This document shows positions 27,139 through 36,185 of a DNA stretch of 64,000 nucleotides, piece after piece. A program made the translations under genes and the position numbers. Numbering within the stretch: position 1 is the stretch's first letter; each line of letters opens with the position of its first letter. The notes beneath the pieces were generated by a model that saw only the letters and a list, made by a program, of their open reading frames with translations, was not told the DNA's origin and did not search any database. The stretch covers positions 1 through 64,000 of the forward strand of contig NZ_JAUYQU010000205.1 of NCBI RefSeq assembly GCF_030697065.1, written 5' to 3'. The stretch is from Bradyrhizobium sp. Lineage in GTDB: Bacteria > Pseudomonadota > Alphaproteobacteria > Rhizobiales > Xanthobacteraceae.

Positions 27139-28395
27139 CTACAGCAGGCTCGCATAGGACAGAAACCCGACCGTCTGTCCCGGCTCGACCTGCGTCACTT
27201 CCTCGCCGAGTTCGACCAGGCCATCGGTATCGACCAGCGACGACAGCAATCCCGCGCCCTCGCGCGGGAACTTTATCACCTCGAGCACGTCGCCGTCGCC
27301 CTGGCGCAAGTTCACCCGGACATATTCGCGGCGGCCGATTTTCTTCCTGTAGGCGAAGGCGGACCGGACCGGCATCGGCAGCAATGGCTGCTGCGCGGCG
27401 CCCATCAGCGCCAGCACGGTCGGCCGCACCACATGCACGAAGGTGACAAAACTCGCCACCGGATTGCCCGGCAGTCCGATCAGCGGCGTGCCGCCGATGA
27501 TGCCCATCGCGACGGGGCGGCCGGGCTTGATCGCCATCCGCCACAGCACCAGTGATCCAGCGCTTTCGACGCTGGCCTTGACGTGATCCTCTTCGCCGGT
27601 GGAGACGCCGCCGGTGGTCAGGATCAGATCGTGGGCATCGGCGACCTTCTTCAGGCCATCCGTCAGCGCGGCGCGATCGTCCCTGATGATGCCGAGATCG
27701 CTGACATCGCAGCCGAGCCGCGCCAGCATCGCCGTCAGCATGAAGCGGTTGGAATCGAACAGCTGTGAAGCCGCGCGCGGACTGCCCGGCGAAACCAGTT
27801 CGTTGCCGGTGGAGAACACCGCAACGCGAAGGCGTCGCCGGACATCGAGATGGGTGAGGCCAAAGGCGGCGGCAAGCGCCACGTCCTGCGGCCGCAGCCG
27901 GCTTCCCTTCTTGAGCGCGGCATGGCCCAGGGCGATGTCCTCGCCGGCGGGACGCACATTGGCGCCGGGCTTCAAGCCGGCCGGGAGCACCACCCTGCCG
28001 GAATCATCGATGCGGACATCTTCCTGCATGAACACGGTATCGGCGCCTTCGGGCATCGGCGCGCCGGTAAAAATCCGAACCGCCTGACCCGGCTGGATCG
28101 CTTCGTCGGCCGGCGCGCCGGCCTGAACGCGGCCGGCGATCCGGAACGGCTGCTCCTTGCCATGCGGAAGATCGTCGCCGCGCACGGCATAGCCATCGAC
28201 GGCGGAATTGGTAAACGGCGGCAGCGGCAGCGGCGCCCTGACATCGCGGGCGAGAATGCGCCCATCGGCTTCACCGAGCGAAATGGCATTGACCTCAGGC
28301 ACCGCGCTCACGCGCGCGGCGATGATGCCAACGGCCTCATCGACCGACATCATCGGCCCGCCAAAGGCAAAGCAATCGTCGGACAGTTGCGCCAT
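27139..28395 (-). CDS. moeA: Molybdopterin molybdotransferase MoeA
   Basis: 418 residues of canonical MoeA, which inserts molybdate (or tungstate) into adenylated molybdopterin. Visible signatures are PLPPFTNSAVDGYAVR near the N-terminus, IFTGAPMPEGADTV, AVFSTGNELV (MoCF_biosynth/gephyrin-like domain), TTGGVSTGEEDHV and GLPGNPVASFVTF. Length is normal (about 400). The gene lies 8 bp downstream of mobB on the same strand and 150 bp upstream of tusA. It is the standard MoeA of the window; two further MoeA-type genes lie at 31420-34502. Confidence 0.95.
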   Translation of the reverse strand: MAQLSDDCFAFGGPMMSVDEAVGIIAARVSAVPEVNAISLGEADGRILARDVRAPLPLPPFTNSAVDGYAVRGDDLPHGKEQPFRIAGRVQAGAPADEAIQPGQAVRIFTGAPMPEGADTVFMQEDVRIDDSGRVVLPAGLKPGANVRPAGEDIALGHAALKKGSRLRPQDVALAAAFGLTHLDVRRRLRVAVFSTGNELVSPGSPRAASQLFDSNRFMLTAMLARLGCDVSDLGIIRDDRAALTDGLKKVADAHDLILTTGGVSTGEEDHVKASVESAGSLVLWRMAIKPGRPVAMGIIGGTPLIGLPGNPVASFVTFVHVVRPTVLALMGAAQQPLLPMPVRSAFAYRKKIGRREYVRVNLRQGDGDVLEVIKFPREGAGLLSSLVDTDGLVELGEEVTQVEPGQTVGFLSYASLL

Positions 28396-28403
28396 CCTGC
28401 TTC

Positions 28404-28934
28404 CTAGCTTTCGATCGCGCTTGCGGCCAGCACGTCCTCGACGGAGACCGCGAATTTCCGCATCATAGCGGCGATCGCGGGGATGTCATCGAGATGGACC
28501 ACCGGCAGCTCGGTGTTCAACTCCGTGTCGGAGGCGATGCCCGATATGGCGGGATCGTCCGGGAACAGCATCGGCTTGCCATTGGCCAGCCGATGCACCT
28601 CGATCTTGCGATGCGGCTCGGACTTGAAGCCCTCGACCACCACCAGATCGACCCGCGACATCTTGGCCAGCAATTCCGGCAGAAGCGGCTCGGAAGCCCC
28701 GCGCAGTTCGTGCATCAGGGCCCATCGCTTGCCGGAGGATACCAGCACTTCGGCGGCACCGGCCTCGCGGTGCCGCCAGGAATCCTTGCCGGGAACATCG
28801 ACATCGAACGCATGATGGGCGTGTTTTATCACGGAAACGCGCAGGCCCTCGTCGAGCAAATGGGGGATAACCCGGCTCAGGAGCGTGGTCTTGCCAGCGC
28901 CGCTCCACCCGGCGAGGCCAATCACCTTCATCAT
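28404..28934 (-). CDS. mobB: Molybdopterin-guanine dinucleotide biosynthesis protein MobB
   Basis: About 176 residues. A P-loop GTPase-like protein with GLAGWSGAGKTTLL (Walker A, residues ~6-19), IKHAHHAFDVDVPGKDSWRHR and VDLVVVEGFKSEPHRKIEVHR, all hallmarks of MobB. It assists MobA in attaching GMP to Mo-molybdopterin. Two ATGs (28934, 28931) are adjacent; GGAG upstream is better spaced for the second. The frame is open much further upstream, but that part is antisense to fdhD and mobA and not conserved. Operon with moeA, 8 bp apart. Confidence 0.93.
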   Translation of the reverse strand: MMKVIGLAGWSGAGKTTLLSRVIPHLLDEGLRVSVIKHAHHAFDVDVPGKDSWRHREAGAAEVLVSSGKRWALMHELRGASEPLLPELLAKMSRVDLVVVEGFKSEPHRKIEVHRLANGKPMLFPDDPAISGIASDTELNTELPVVHLDDIPAIAAMMRKFAVSVEDVLAASAIES

Positions 28935-28961
28935 ATTCTCCGCTGCGGCCCGGAACCCGGT

Positions 28962-29041
28962 CATTGCGAGGAGCACTTGCGACGAAGCAATCCATTCCTT
29001 CTTTGTGCGGCACGATGGATTGCTTCGCTGCGCTCGCAATG
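28962..29041. repeat. Nested palindromic intergenic repeat between divergent mobB and fdhD
   Basis: Outer arms cattgcgag/ctcgcaatg (28962-28970 and 29033-29041) enclose inner arms gaagcaatcca/tggattgcttc (28984-28994 and 29016-29026). The element lies in the 186-bp region between the divergent mobB and fdhD genes. The cattgcgag...gcaatgacg motif is a type of dispersed repeat I associate with Bradyrhizobium-like genomes. The promoters for both genes must lie inside or beside it. Confidence 0.75.
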
Positions 29042-29120
29042 ACGTGGTTAGACCTATTTCGCCTCTGCTGTCAGATGCTTTATATCGGCCAATCTGAAAT
29101 GTCATGCTAGCCTGCCGCCC

Positions 29121-30011
29121 ATGATGAAGATCGACAAAGCCCCCGTCCCCCTGATTGTCCCGAATCCCGGCGACCCCAGGCTGACCGAACGCGTCGCCGG
29201 GACCGACCAGACCGGGGCTGTGGTCGAGATCAACGTGCCGGTGGAACGGCCGCTGACGCTGTACCTGAACGCACAGGAGATCGTCACCATGATGACGATC
29301 GGCGATTATCCGGAATATCTGGCGCTCGGCTATCTGCTCAACCAGAACATGCTGAAATACGACGACGTGGTCACCGAGGTCGAATATGACGACGACCTCC
29401 AGGTGGTCGTGGTGCGCACCGAGCATCACACCAATTTCGAAGCGAAGCTGAAGAAACGCACGCAGACCTCGGGCTGCGCCCAGGGCACCGCGTTCGGCGA
29501 TTTGCTGGAGGCCGTGGAAAGCGTGGCCCTTCCGGAGGCGGAGTTGCGCACTTCCTGGCTCTACCGGATGACGCATGCCATCAATACCATGCCCTCGCTC
29601 TATCTGGAGGCCGGCGCGATCCATGGCTGCGTGTTGTGCAGAGAGGGCGAACCGGTCTGCTACACCGAGGATGTCGGCCGCCACAACGCCGTCGACAAGA
29701 TCGCGGGATGGATGTTCCGTCACGGCGTCGATCCCGCCGACAAGATCCTCTACACCACCGGACGGCTGACCTCCGAAATGGTGATCAAGACGGTGCGGAT
29801 GGGAATTCCCATTCTGGTGTCGCGTTCCGGCTTCACGGCCTGGGGCGTCGATCTCGCACGGCAGGTCGGGCTGACGCTGGTCGGGCGCGCGAAGGGCAAG
29901 CGCTTCATTGCGCTGGCAGGCCAGGACCGTATCGTCTACGACCAAAATCTCGCTTTCGTCGCGGAGGAATCCGCGCGGCACAAGCGCAAGGGCGGTGAAA
30001 GTGACGAATAA
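29121..30011 (+). CDS. fdhD: Formate dehydrogenase accessory sulfurtransferase FdhD
   Basis: 296 residues. FdhD transfers sulfur from the cysteine desulfurase system to the molybdenum or tungsten centre of formate dehydrogenase. Family signatures include [57 protein letters not shown] and [16 protein letters not shown]. The usual CxxC loop is altered: only Cys119 remains, in TSGCAQGT, with Gly at the position of the second Cys. Other cysteines occur in [19 protein letters not shown]. The gene heads a plus-strand operon with mobA, whose GTG start overlaps its last 11 bp. Confidence 0.95.
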   Translation: MMKIDKAPVPLIVPNPGDPRLTERVAGTDQTGAVVEINVPVERPLTLYLNAQEIVTMMTIGDYPEYLALGYLLNQNMLKYDDVVTEVEYDDDLQVVVVRTEHHTNFEAKLKKRTQTSGCAQGTAFGDLLEAVESVALPEAELRTSWLYRMTHAINTMPSLYLEAGAIHGCVLCREGEPVCYTEDVGRHNAVDKIAGWMFRHGVDPADKILYTTGRLTSEMVIKTVRMGIPILVSRSGFTAWGVDLARQVGLTLVGRAKGKRFIALAGQDRIVYDQNLAFVAEESARHKRKGGESDE

Positions 30012-30621
30012 GATTCCGGGCGTGCTGCTCGCCGGCGGTCTCGCGCGGCGGATGGGCGGCGGCGACAAGCCGATGCGCCAGATCGGCGGCCGCACCATCC
30101 TCGATCGCGTGATCGCGCGCCTGAAACCGCAATGCGACGGGCTGATCCTCAACGCCAACGGCGATCCGGCACGTTTCGCCAGTTTTGGTTTGCCGGTCAT
30201 TCCCGACGGCGTCGCCGATTTTCCCGGGCCGCTCGCCGGTATCCTGGCGGCGCTCGACTGGGCGGCGGCGAACCGCCCTGACGTAGCCTGGATGCTGAGT
30301 GCCGCGGCGGATTGTCCGTTCCTGCCGCGCGACCTGGTCGCGCGCCTGCATGCGGCGCGGATCGCGGAAGACGCGCAACTCGCGGTGGCCGCTTCCGACG
30401 GCCAGTCGCATCCGGTGATCGGACTGTGGAGCGTGGCCCTGCGCGAAGAGCTTCGCCACGCGCTGGTTGTGGAAGACATCCGCAAGATCGATCGCTGGAC
30501 CGCGCGCTACCGACTCGCGACGGTGGAATGGCCGGTAGATGAACTCGATCCCTTCTTCAACGCCAACACCATGGACGACATCGCCGAGGCCGAGCGGCTG
30601 GCGGTGCTGGATGGAGGTTGA
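30001..30621 (+). CDS. mobA: Molybdenum cofactor guanylyltransferase MobA
   Basis: 206 residues. The GTP-binding signature [19 protein letters not shown] is at the N-terminus, followed by [32 protein letters not shown] and [10 protein letters not shown]. MobA transfers GMP from GTP to Mo-molybdopterin to form the dinucleotide cofactor that the FDH alpha subunit needs. The start is a GTG at 30001 inside the fdhD end; another GTG lies two codons earlier (29995). GGGCGG lies upstream. Co-transcription with fdhD fits a shared role in FDH maturation. Confidence 0.94.
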   Translation: MTNKIPGVLLAGGLARRMGGGDKPMRQIGGRTILDRVIARLKPQCDGLILNANGDPARFASFGLPVIPDGVADFPGPLAGILAALDWAAANRPDVAWMLSAAADCPFLPRDLVARLHAARIAEDAQLAVAASDGQSHPVIGLWSVALREELRHALVVEDIRKIDRWTARYRLATVEWPVDELDPFFNANTMDDIAEAERLAVLDGG

Positions 30622-30645
30622 TTTTTAAGCGGAGGGAATTCGATC

Positions 30646-31383
30646 ATGACCATCACGCCCAACCTGAACGGCCACGTAGCCCTTGTGACGGGCGGTTCGC
30701 GCGGCATCGGTGCCGCGATTGCGATGGCGCTGGCCGAGGCCGGCGCCGCCGTCGCCGTCAATTACCTGGAGCGATCGGCGAAAGCCGACGCGGTGGTGGC
30801 CGACATCAAGAGCAGGGGCGGCCGCGCCATCGCGGTGGCCGCAGACGTCTCACAGGCCGCGGCCGTTACCGAAATGGTCGATCACGTCGCTTTCGCGCTG
30901 GGCCCGATCGACATTCTCGTCAACAATGCCGGCATCGCGATCGTGCGCGGCATCGATGAACTGACCGAGGCCGAGTTCGATACCACCATTGCAGTCAACC
31001 TGAAATCGGCTTTTCTTTGTACACAAGCGGTGCTGCCGGCGATGCGGGCAAAGCAATGGGGCCGCATCGTCAACATTTCCTCGGGCGCCGCGCGCGGCGC
31101 CGGTGCGATCGGCATGCACTACAATGCATCGAAGGCCGGCATGGAGGGATTGACGCGCAGCTATGCGGCGCGGCTGGTGAAGGAAGGCATCACCGTCAAC
31201 GCGGTAGCGCCGTCGCTGATCGAAACCGACATGATGCGCGGCCGGCCGGAACTGGCGGCCCGAATCCCGCTGGGACGACTGGGCCGGGCGGACGAAGTGG
31301 CGCAGGCGGTGCTGATGGTGCTCGGGAATGACTACATGACCGGGCAGACGATCATGCTCAATGGCGGCATGGCGTTTAATTGA
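30646..31383 (+). CDS. SDR-family NAD(P)-dependent oxidoreductase (FabG-like)
   Basis: 245 residues, a classical short-chain dehydrogenase. The Rossmann motif VTGGSRGIGAA is near residues 13-23, NNAG near residue 90, the catalytic Ser in NISSGAARG and YNASKAG supplies Tyr and Lys. The C-terminal LIETDMMRGRPE and GQTIMLNGGMAFN are FabG-like. A strong GGAGGG site precedes the ATG at 30646, which lies 24 bp after mobA. It may be co-transcribed with fdhD-mobA, but nothing in the sequence ties it to cofactor synthesis. The substrate is unknown. Confidence 0.88.
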   Translation: MTITPNLNGHVALVTGGSRGIGAAIAMALAEAGAAVAVNYLERSAKADAVVADIKSRGGRAIAVAADVSQAAAVTEMVDHVAFALGPIDILVNNAGIAIVRGIDELTEAEFDTTIAVNLKSAFLCTQAVLPAMRAKQWGRIVNISSGAARGAGAIGMHYNASKAGMEGLTRSYAARLVKEGITVNAVAPSLIETDMMRGRPELAARIPLGRLGRADEVAQAVLMVLGNDYMTGQTIMLNGGMAFN

Positions 31384-31419
31384 GCCCTTGCGAGCGCGAG
31401 CCGAATTCGGGAAAACCCG

Positions 31420-33387
31420 TCACGCTGGCCGAAACCCCGCCCCCGTCAGCGCCGCATGCCCTTCCTCCGATGCCAGCGCCGAAAGGAACGACTGCACCGC
31501 AGGCCTTTGCTTGCGCGCTGTCACCAGCGCAAAATCGTAATGCTCTTCAGCAAAGGGAATAAAGCCGAGCCCCACGGCATGGGCGACGGGCGCGATGGTC
31601 ATGCCCCAGTCGGCGCGGCCCTGCGCCACAGCGGCGGCGACGGCGTTGTGCGAGCGCGGCTGGTTCCAGTAACCATCGGGCCTGATATCGCCGAGCAGCC
31701 GGTCGATCAGGATGCGGGTGCCGGCGCCCTGGTTGCGGTTGACCATGATGCAGGCGGGGTCGGCGAGTGCGGCGCGCACCGCGTCCTGCGCGCTCAGGCC
31801 TTCGAAATGCGCATCACCTGACCGGAACACGATGCCCTGCATCCGCCGCCAGCCCGGCACCAGTTCGAGACCATCCGACAGGAAAGGCGTGTTGTAGCTC
31901 TCGGTCTGTTCATCGAACAGATGAATCGGCGCAAAATCGCATTCGCCGCGCTTGGCCGCCGCCAATCCGCCAAGGCTGCCGACCGCGATCGAACGCACGA
32001 CGACACCCGCGCGCGCCAGCGGCGCGGTGACGAGATCGAGCCCGGTGCAGTGGCTGCCGATGATGACGAGATCCGGTACCCGCACATGTGGCGTGAACAG
32101 CGTCACCTCGGCGGCGGTGCCGGCGGGCATCTGGTCGGCCAGCGCATCGATCTTCAAAAATCCGTCGGCCTGCGCGAACGAGGTGATCGCCCCGCTTCCC
32201 TTGCCCGAGGGATAGGCGATCAGGCCGCTGTCGCCTTCGACCAGCGACACCATGACGAATTCGGTGCGGCCGAGTTCCGAGGCGATCCGCACCGGGACAT
32301 TTGCAAACACTTTGGCATCGGAGCGCGGCGGCAGGCCCGCCATCCGGCGCAGCACCGGAACGATCATGTCGTGGAAGGTGAACATAGCCGAGGTCGGAAA
32401 TCCCGGCAGGATCACCACCGGCTTGCCATCGCAGACCGCAAGGCACAGCGGTTTTCCCGGCTTCAGCGCGACGCCATGGGCGATGATGCCGGGTTGTCCG
32501 AGTCGGGCGATGATGCGATGGGAGACGTCGCCGGCGCCTTTCGAGGTGCCGCCGGACAATACCAGCATGTCGCTGGTTTCAAGTGCTTCGCGCATCGCGG
32601 CTTCGAGCTTTGCCTCGTCATCGGCGATGGCGCCGAGAAAAAGCGCTTCGCCGCCGTTCTCGCTGACGGCCGCGGTGACGATGGCGCCATTGGTGTCGTA
32701 GATCGCGGCAGGCCGCAGCTTTTGTCCCGGCTGCACCAGTTCGTCGCCGGTGGAGATGACGGCGACGCGCGGCCGGCGCGCTACCGACACCTGCGCGATG
32801 CCGCAGGCGGCCAGCATGCCGATCTCGCGCGAGCCGATCACGGTGCCGGCGCGCAACAGATTCTCGCCGCGCGCGATGTCGGAGCCGGCATAGGACACGA
32901 ACTGCCCCGGCGAGGCGGCGCGGCGAACCTCGACCGCGCGCGCCCCCGCGGGCTGGGTGTGCTCGACCATGACGATGGCATCGGCGCCGCGCGGCACCGG
33001 GCCGCCGGTTGCAATCGAGGTCGCGGTGCCCGACAGCACCGGCCGAGTCGGGGCGACGCCGCAGGCGATCACCTCGTCGTTGAGCATCAGCCGCACCGGC
33101 GTCGCTTCGCCGGCGGAAGTGAGATCGGCGGAGCGCACGGCAAACCCGTCGACATTGGAACGGTCGAACGGCGGCACGTCGATCGGCGCCACGATGTCCT
33201 GCGACAGAGCGCAGCCGAGTGCATCGGCCAGCGATCGCTGTTCAGCGGGAACAGGGCGCGGGAACAGTGCAGCTTCGAAACGCGCCAGCGCCTCCTCGCG
33301 CGACAGGATGGTCAGGAACTGGTCCTGCTCCACGTCTTTGCGGCTTTGGGGCAGCAATGGATTGGTCATGCGGCAACTCTTTATCAT
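31420..33387 (-). CDS. MoeA fused to a C-terminal periplasmic-binding-protein-like domain
   Basis: 655 residues from the ATG at 33387, which overlaps the preceding stop as ATGA; ATG 33369 (649 residues) is an alternative. Residues ~20-425 are a full MoeA: PPFDRSNVDGFAVRS, ATGGPVPRGADAIV, VAVISTGDELVQPG, LSGGTSKGAGDVSHR and LPGFPTSAMFTFHD. Residues ~440-640 form a binding-protein-like domain of the PBP_like/LysR-substrate type (IGSHCTGLDLVT, IMVNRNQGAGTRILIDRLLG, GRADWGMTIAPVAHAVGLGFIP, PAVQSFLSALASEEG). Fusions of this kind are known in molybdate/tungstate loci, where the domain may sense or pass the oxyanion. It is the last gene of the tupBCA operon, so tungstate or molybdate insertion is the likely job. 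Confidence 0.9.
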   Translation of the reverse strand: MIKSCRMTNPLLPQSRKDVEQDQFLTILSREEALARFEAALFPRPVPAEQRSLADALGCALSQDIVAPIDVPPFDRSNVDGFAVRSADLTSAGEATPVRLMLNDEVIACGVAPTRPVLSGTATSIATGGPVPRGADAIVMVEHTQPAGARAVEVRRAASPGQFVSYAGSDIARGENLLRAGTVIGSREIGMLAACGIAQVSVARRPRVAVISTGDELVQPGQKLRPAAIYDTNGAIVTAAVSENGGEALFLGAIADDEAKLEAAMREALETSDMLVLSGGTSKGAGDVSHRIIARLGQPGIIAHGVALKPGKPLCLAVCDGKPVVILPGFPTSAMFTFHDMIVPVLRRMAGLPPRSDAKVFANVPVRIASELGRTEFVMVSLVEGDSGLIAYPSGKGSGAITSFAQADGFLKIDALADQMPAGTAAEVTLFTPHVRVPDLVIIGSHCTGLDLVTAPLARAGVVVRSIAVGSLGGLAAAKRGECDFAPIHLFDEQTESYNTPFLSDGLELVPGWRRMQGIVFRSGDAHFEGLSAQDAVRAALADPACIMVNRNQGAGTRILIDRLLGDIRPDGYWNQPRSHNAVAAAVAQGRADWGMTIAPVAHAVGLGFIPFAEEHYDFALVTARKQRPAVQSFLSALASEEGHAALTGAGFRPA

Positions 33388-34502
33388 TCCCGCAACATAT
33401 AGCCATCGACCGGCGCGCCCGCAGCGAAGCCTTCTGCACCGCCTGATACCACGAGCCACGCCTCGGCACGGGCAATGGCATCGAGCGAGAGTTCACCGAC
33501 CGCCAGCGTCACCCAGGCGCCGTGCTCGCGCCGCAATAGCACGACTTCGGCGATGCCGACGCCGGAGGCGATCTTGCGGTGCAGCGGGAGCCTGAGCGAC
33601 TTGCGCGGAAGGCGACCCGCCAGAAGGTCGAGCACCGGCAGCGCCAGCGTCCACCACGCCGCGAACGCCTGGTCGGGCGCCCCCTGCAGCGCAATGACCG
33701 GCGTTTTGTCGATTCGGCCGACCGCGGTGGTACGGCCGGGCTGCAACGCGATGCCATGCGCGATCAGTTCGCCACGCTCCGCCAGCGCCGTCACGGTCGC
33801 ATCGCTGCGGCCGACACCGCTGCCGCCGACCGTCAGCAGCAGGTCGCATCCGCCGGTGTCGAGCGCCTTCGCAATGGAGGCTGTGTCGCGGGAAGCGGCC
33901 ACGACGCAGGTGACGTCGGTCCCCGCCTTGCGGGCGCCCTCGGCGATCAAATGCGCCGTCACCGACTCGCCTGGCCCGGGAACATTGACGACGCGCACAC
34001 GCGGCCGGCGCACGCTCAATTTCTGCAGTCCCGCCGCCCGCGCGATCAGGAGTTCGCGCGCCAGCACGCGCCGCCCGGCCTCGGCGACCGCGGTTCCGCC
34101 GGCGATATCGCCCCCCGCCCGGCGAACGCCCTGCCCGGGTATCGAATCAGCCAATACCTGAACCAGCGGACCTGACTGATCGACCGAACCGGAATCGAGC
34201 ACACAATCGCATGCCTCCGGCATACGGTCGCCGGCTTCGACCCAGACCGGCGATGTCGCCAGCGGCAGCGGCGAATAGGACGACGCACCGACGAGGTCGT
34301 TGGCGCGCAGCGCCCAGCCATCGGCGGCGGCAACGTCATGCGGGGGATGTGGCTTGAGCGGCGGCATCTGGGCCGCGATGCAGCCGAGAGCGTCGGTCAG
34401 CTGAAGCTCTGTGGGCGCGACCGGCGCGAGGTCGCGTGTCAAGGCGGCAAGCGCGACGTCGAGCGGGGTGAGTGAAGCAGGCAGACGCTGGGGTGAGATC
34501 AT
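33384..34502 (-). CDS. Divergent MoeA-like molybdopterin-binding protein
   Basis: 372 residues. The MoeA fold is recognisable (TDALGCIAAQ, GGDIAGGTAVAEAG, LLLTVGGSGVGRSDATVTAL, LQGAPDQAFAAWW), but key motifs are altered. The usual PPFxxSxxDGYA loop reads HPPHDVAAADGWALR. The usual STGDEL loop reads VVNVPGPGESVTAH. The LPGxP motif is LQGAPD. A normal molybdotransferase role is therefore uncertain; it may bind molybdopterin, act as a partner of the downstream MoeA fusion, or act on tungstopterin. It follows tupA by 100 bp and overlaps the MoeA-PBP gene by ATGA, so the two MoeA-type proteins are probably made together. Confidence 0.8.
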   Translation of the reverse strand: MISPQRLPASLTPLDVALAALTRDLAPVAPTELQLTDALGCIAAQMPPLKPHPPHDVAAADGWALRANDLVGASSYSPLPLATSPVWVEAGDRMPEACDCVLDSGSVDQSGPLVQVLADSIPGQGVRRAGGDIAGGTAVAEAGRRVLARELLIARAAGLQKLSVRRPRVRVVNVPGPGESVTAHLIAEGARKAGTDVTCVVAASRDTASIAKALDTGGCDLLLTVGGSGVGRSDATVTALAERGELIAHGIALQPGRTTAVGRIDKTPVIALQGAPDQAFAAWWTLALPVLDLLAGRLPRKSLRLPLHRKIASGVGIAEVVLLRREHGAWVTLAVGELSLDAIARAEAWLVVSGGAEGFAAGAPVDGYMLRE

Positions 34503-34547
34503 GTCGGCGATGGTGGACTAGAGATCGTCGCCTTGGCAACCATCTCA

Positions 34548-34575
34548 CGTCGTCCCGGCGTTCGCCGGGGCGACG
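34548..34575. repeat. Short hairpin between tupA and the MoeA-like gene
   Basis: Arms at 34548-34560 (cgtcgtcccggcg) and 34563-34575 form a 13-bp stem with one wobble pair and a 2-bp loop. It lies in the 100 bp between tupA and the downstream MoeA-like gene. It belongs to the GC-rich hairpin type common between genes of this family and could attenuate transcription inside the operon. No T-tract follows on the operon strand. Confidence 0.6.
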
Positions 34576-34602
34576 TTTGAGATGGGTTCCGCGTGCGACT
34601 CG

Positions 34603-35439
34603 TCAGCTCCCCTTCTTCTCCGCGTTGGGGAAAAACAGCTGCTGGCCGTCGATCTGGTAGGCGGCGATCGCGGCCTGGCCGTCCGTGGAGATCAGCCAGT
34701 CGATGAAGGCCTGGCCGAATTCCTTCTTCACGCTCGGAAACTTTTCCGGGTTCACCAGGATGAGGCCGTATTGATTGAACAGCCGCCTGTCGCCCTCGAC
34801 CGCGATCGCGAGGTCGCCGCGGTTCTTGAACGAGATCCAGGTGCCGCGGTCGGCCAGCACATAGCCGTTCATGGCGCCGGCCGTGTTGAGCGCGGGGCCC
34901 ATGCCCTGTCCGATCTCGCGGTACCAGGGACCTTTGGTCGCGGCGATATCGACGCCGGCCACTTTCCACAACGCCAATTCGGCCGAATGGGTGCCGGACT
35001 TGTCGCCGCGCGAGACGAACGGCGCGGCCTTGGCCTGGATCGCCTTCAGCCCCGCCACGATGTCCTTGGTACCCTTGATTCCGGCGGGATCGCTCTTCGG
35101 CCCGATCAGCACGAAGTCGTTGTACATCACGTCGAATCGCTTGACGCCAAATCCGTCGGCGACGAATTTCTCCTCCTGCGATTTTGCGTGAACGAACACC
35201 ACATCGGCATCGCCCCGCCGGGCGGTGTCGAGCGCCTGGCCGGTACCCTGCGCGATCACTTTGACGTCGATGTTGGCCTTGGCCTTGAACAGCGGCAACA
35301 GATAACCGAACAGCCCGGAATCCTGCGTCGAGGTGGTGGACGCCACCACGATGGAACGATCCTGCGCGCCGGCCGATACGAGACCGGCGAGGACGCCGAA
35401 CACGAGGGCTGATGCAAATGACGCAAAGCGAGATGCCAT
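34603..35439 (-). CDS. tupA: Tungstate ABC transporter substrate-binding protein TupA
   Basis: 278 residues with an N-terminal signal peptide (MASRFASFASALVFGVLAGLVSAGA). The mature start VVASTTSTQDSGLFGYLLPLFK carries the TTSTQDSG motif that distinguishes TupA from molybdate ModA. Further family segments are VIAQGTGQALDTARRGDADVVFVH, FVSRGDKSGTHSAELALW and LADRGTW. The protein acts in the periplasm and delivers tungstate (possibly molybdate) to TupBC. AGGAG precedes the ATG. It follows tupC by 21 bp and is third in the tupB-tupC-tupA order. Confidence 0.93.
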   Translation of the reverse strand: MASRFASFASALVFGVLAGLVSAGAQDRSIVVASTTSTQDSGLFGYLLPLFKAKANIDVKVIAQGTGQALDTARRGDADVVFVHAKSQEEKFVADGFGVKRFDVMYNDFVLIGPKSDPAGIKGTKDIVAGLKAIQAKAAPFVSRGDKSGTHSAELALWKVAGVDIAATKGPWYREIGQGMGPALNTAGAMNGYVLADRGTWISFKNRGDLAIAVEGDRRLFNQYGLILVNPEKFPSVKKEFGQAFIDWLISTDGQAAIAAYQIDGQQLFFPNAEKKGS

Positions 35440-35460
35440 GGTGTGCTCCTGTTGTCGAAA

Positions 35461-36183
35461 TCAGATCACGAGATCGCCGCGCAAGAACGCGGTGGCTTCC
35501 GGGGTCGATGGACGGTCGAGAAAATCGGCGGCGGCGGCGCGCTCGCGCAAGCTGCCGCGTACCATGAACATCACCTCGCCCGCGAGCCGCCGGACCTGGC
35601 CGAGATCATGCGAGGCCATCACGATCTTGATGCCGGATTGCGCTGCCATCAGCACGATCTCCTCGACGCCGCGGGTCGCGGCCGGATCGAGGCTGGCGGT
35701 GGGCTCGTCGAGCAGCAGGATTTCCGGATCGCGCGCCAGCGCGCGGGCCAGCGCCAGCCGCTGCTGCTCGCCGCCCGAGAGTTTTCGCGCCGGACGCTGC
35801 CCCAGGTCGGACAACCCGACGCGTTCCAGCAACGCCGCGGCGCGCCCCGCACGCTCGTTGCGCGGCGTGCCGGCCTGCGACAGCGCATAGGCGACATTGG
35901 CGGCGGCGGTTCGGCGCAGCATCACCGGGCGCTGAAACAGGATGGCGCGCCGCACCGGCTTGCTCCCGGTCCGGCCTCCCCAACTGACCCGCCCGGCCGT
36001 GGGCGCCGCGAGCCCCATCATCAGGCGCAGCAAACTGGTCTTGCCCGATCCGTTCGGCCCGACGATCAGCGTCGGTGCGCCCGGCGTGATGGAAAGACTC
36101 AAGCCAGCGAGGATGGTGGTGGCCCCCACCTGCAGCGAGACGCCGTCGAGAACCAGGGGGAGATCGCTGACGGTTGCGCGCAT
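35461..36183 (-). CDS. tupC: Tungstate ABC transporter ATP-binding protein TupC
   Basis: 240 residues, a complete ABC ATPase: Walker A VGPNGSGKTSLL (~residues 42-53), Q-loop near LFQRPVMLRRT, signature KLSGGEQQRLALARAL, Walker B EILLLDEPTASLD and switch ASHDLGQV. It is short and lacks a C-terminal TOBE oxyanion-regulatory domain such as ModC carries, which fits TupC. The ATG at 36183 lies 2 bp after the tupB stop, and tupA follows. It energises tungstate uptake at the inner face of the membrane. Confidence 0.92.
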   Translation of the reverse strand: MRATVSDLPLVLDGVSLQVGATTILAGLSLSITPGAPTLIVGPNGSGKTSLLRLMMGLAAPTAGRVSWGGRTGSKPVRRAILFQRPVMLRRTAAANVAYALSQAGTPRNERAGRAAALLERVGLSDLGQRPARKLSGGEQQRLALARALARDPEILLLDEPTASLDPAATRGVEEIVLMAAQSGIKIVMASHDLGQVRRLAGEVMFMVRGSLRERAAAADFLDRPSTPEATAFLRGDLVI

Positions 36184-36185
36184 CG

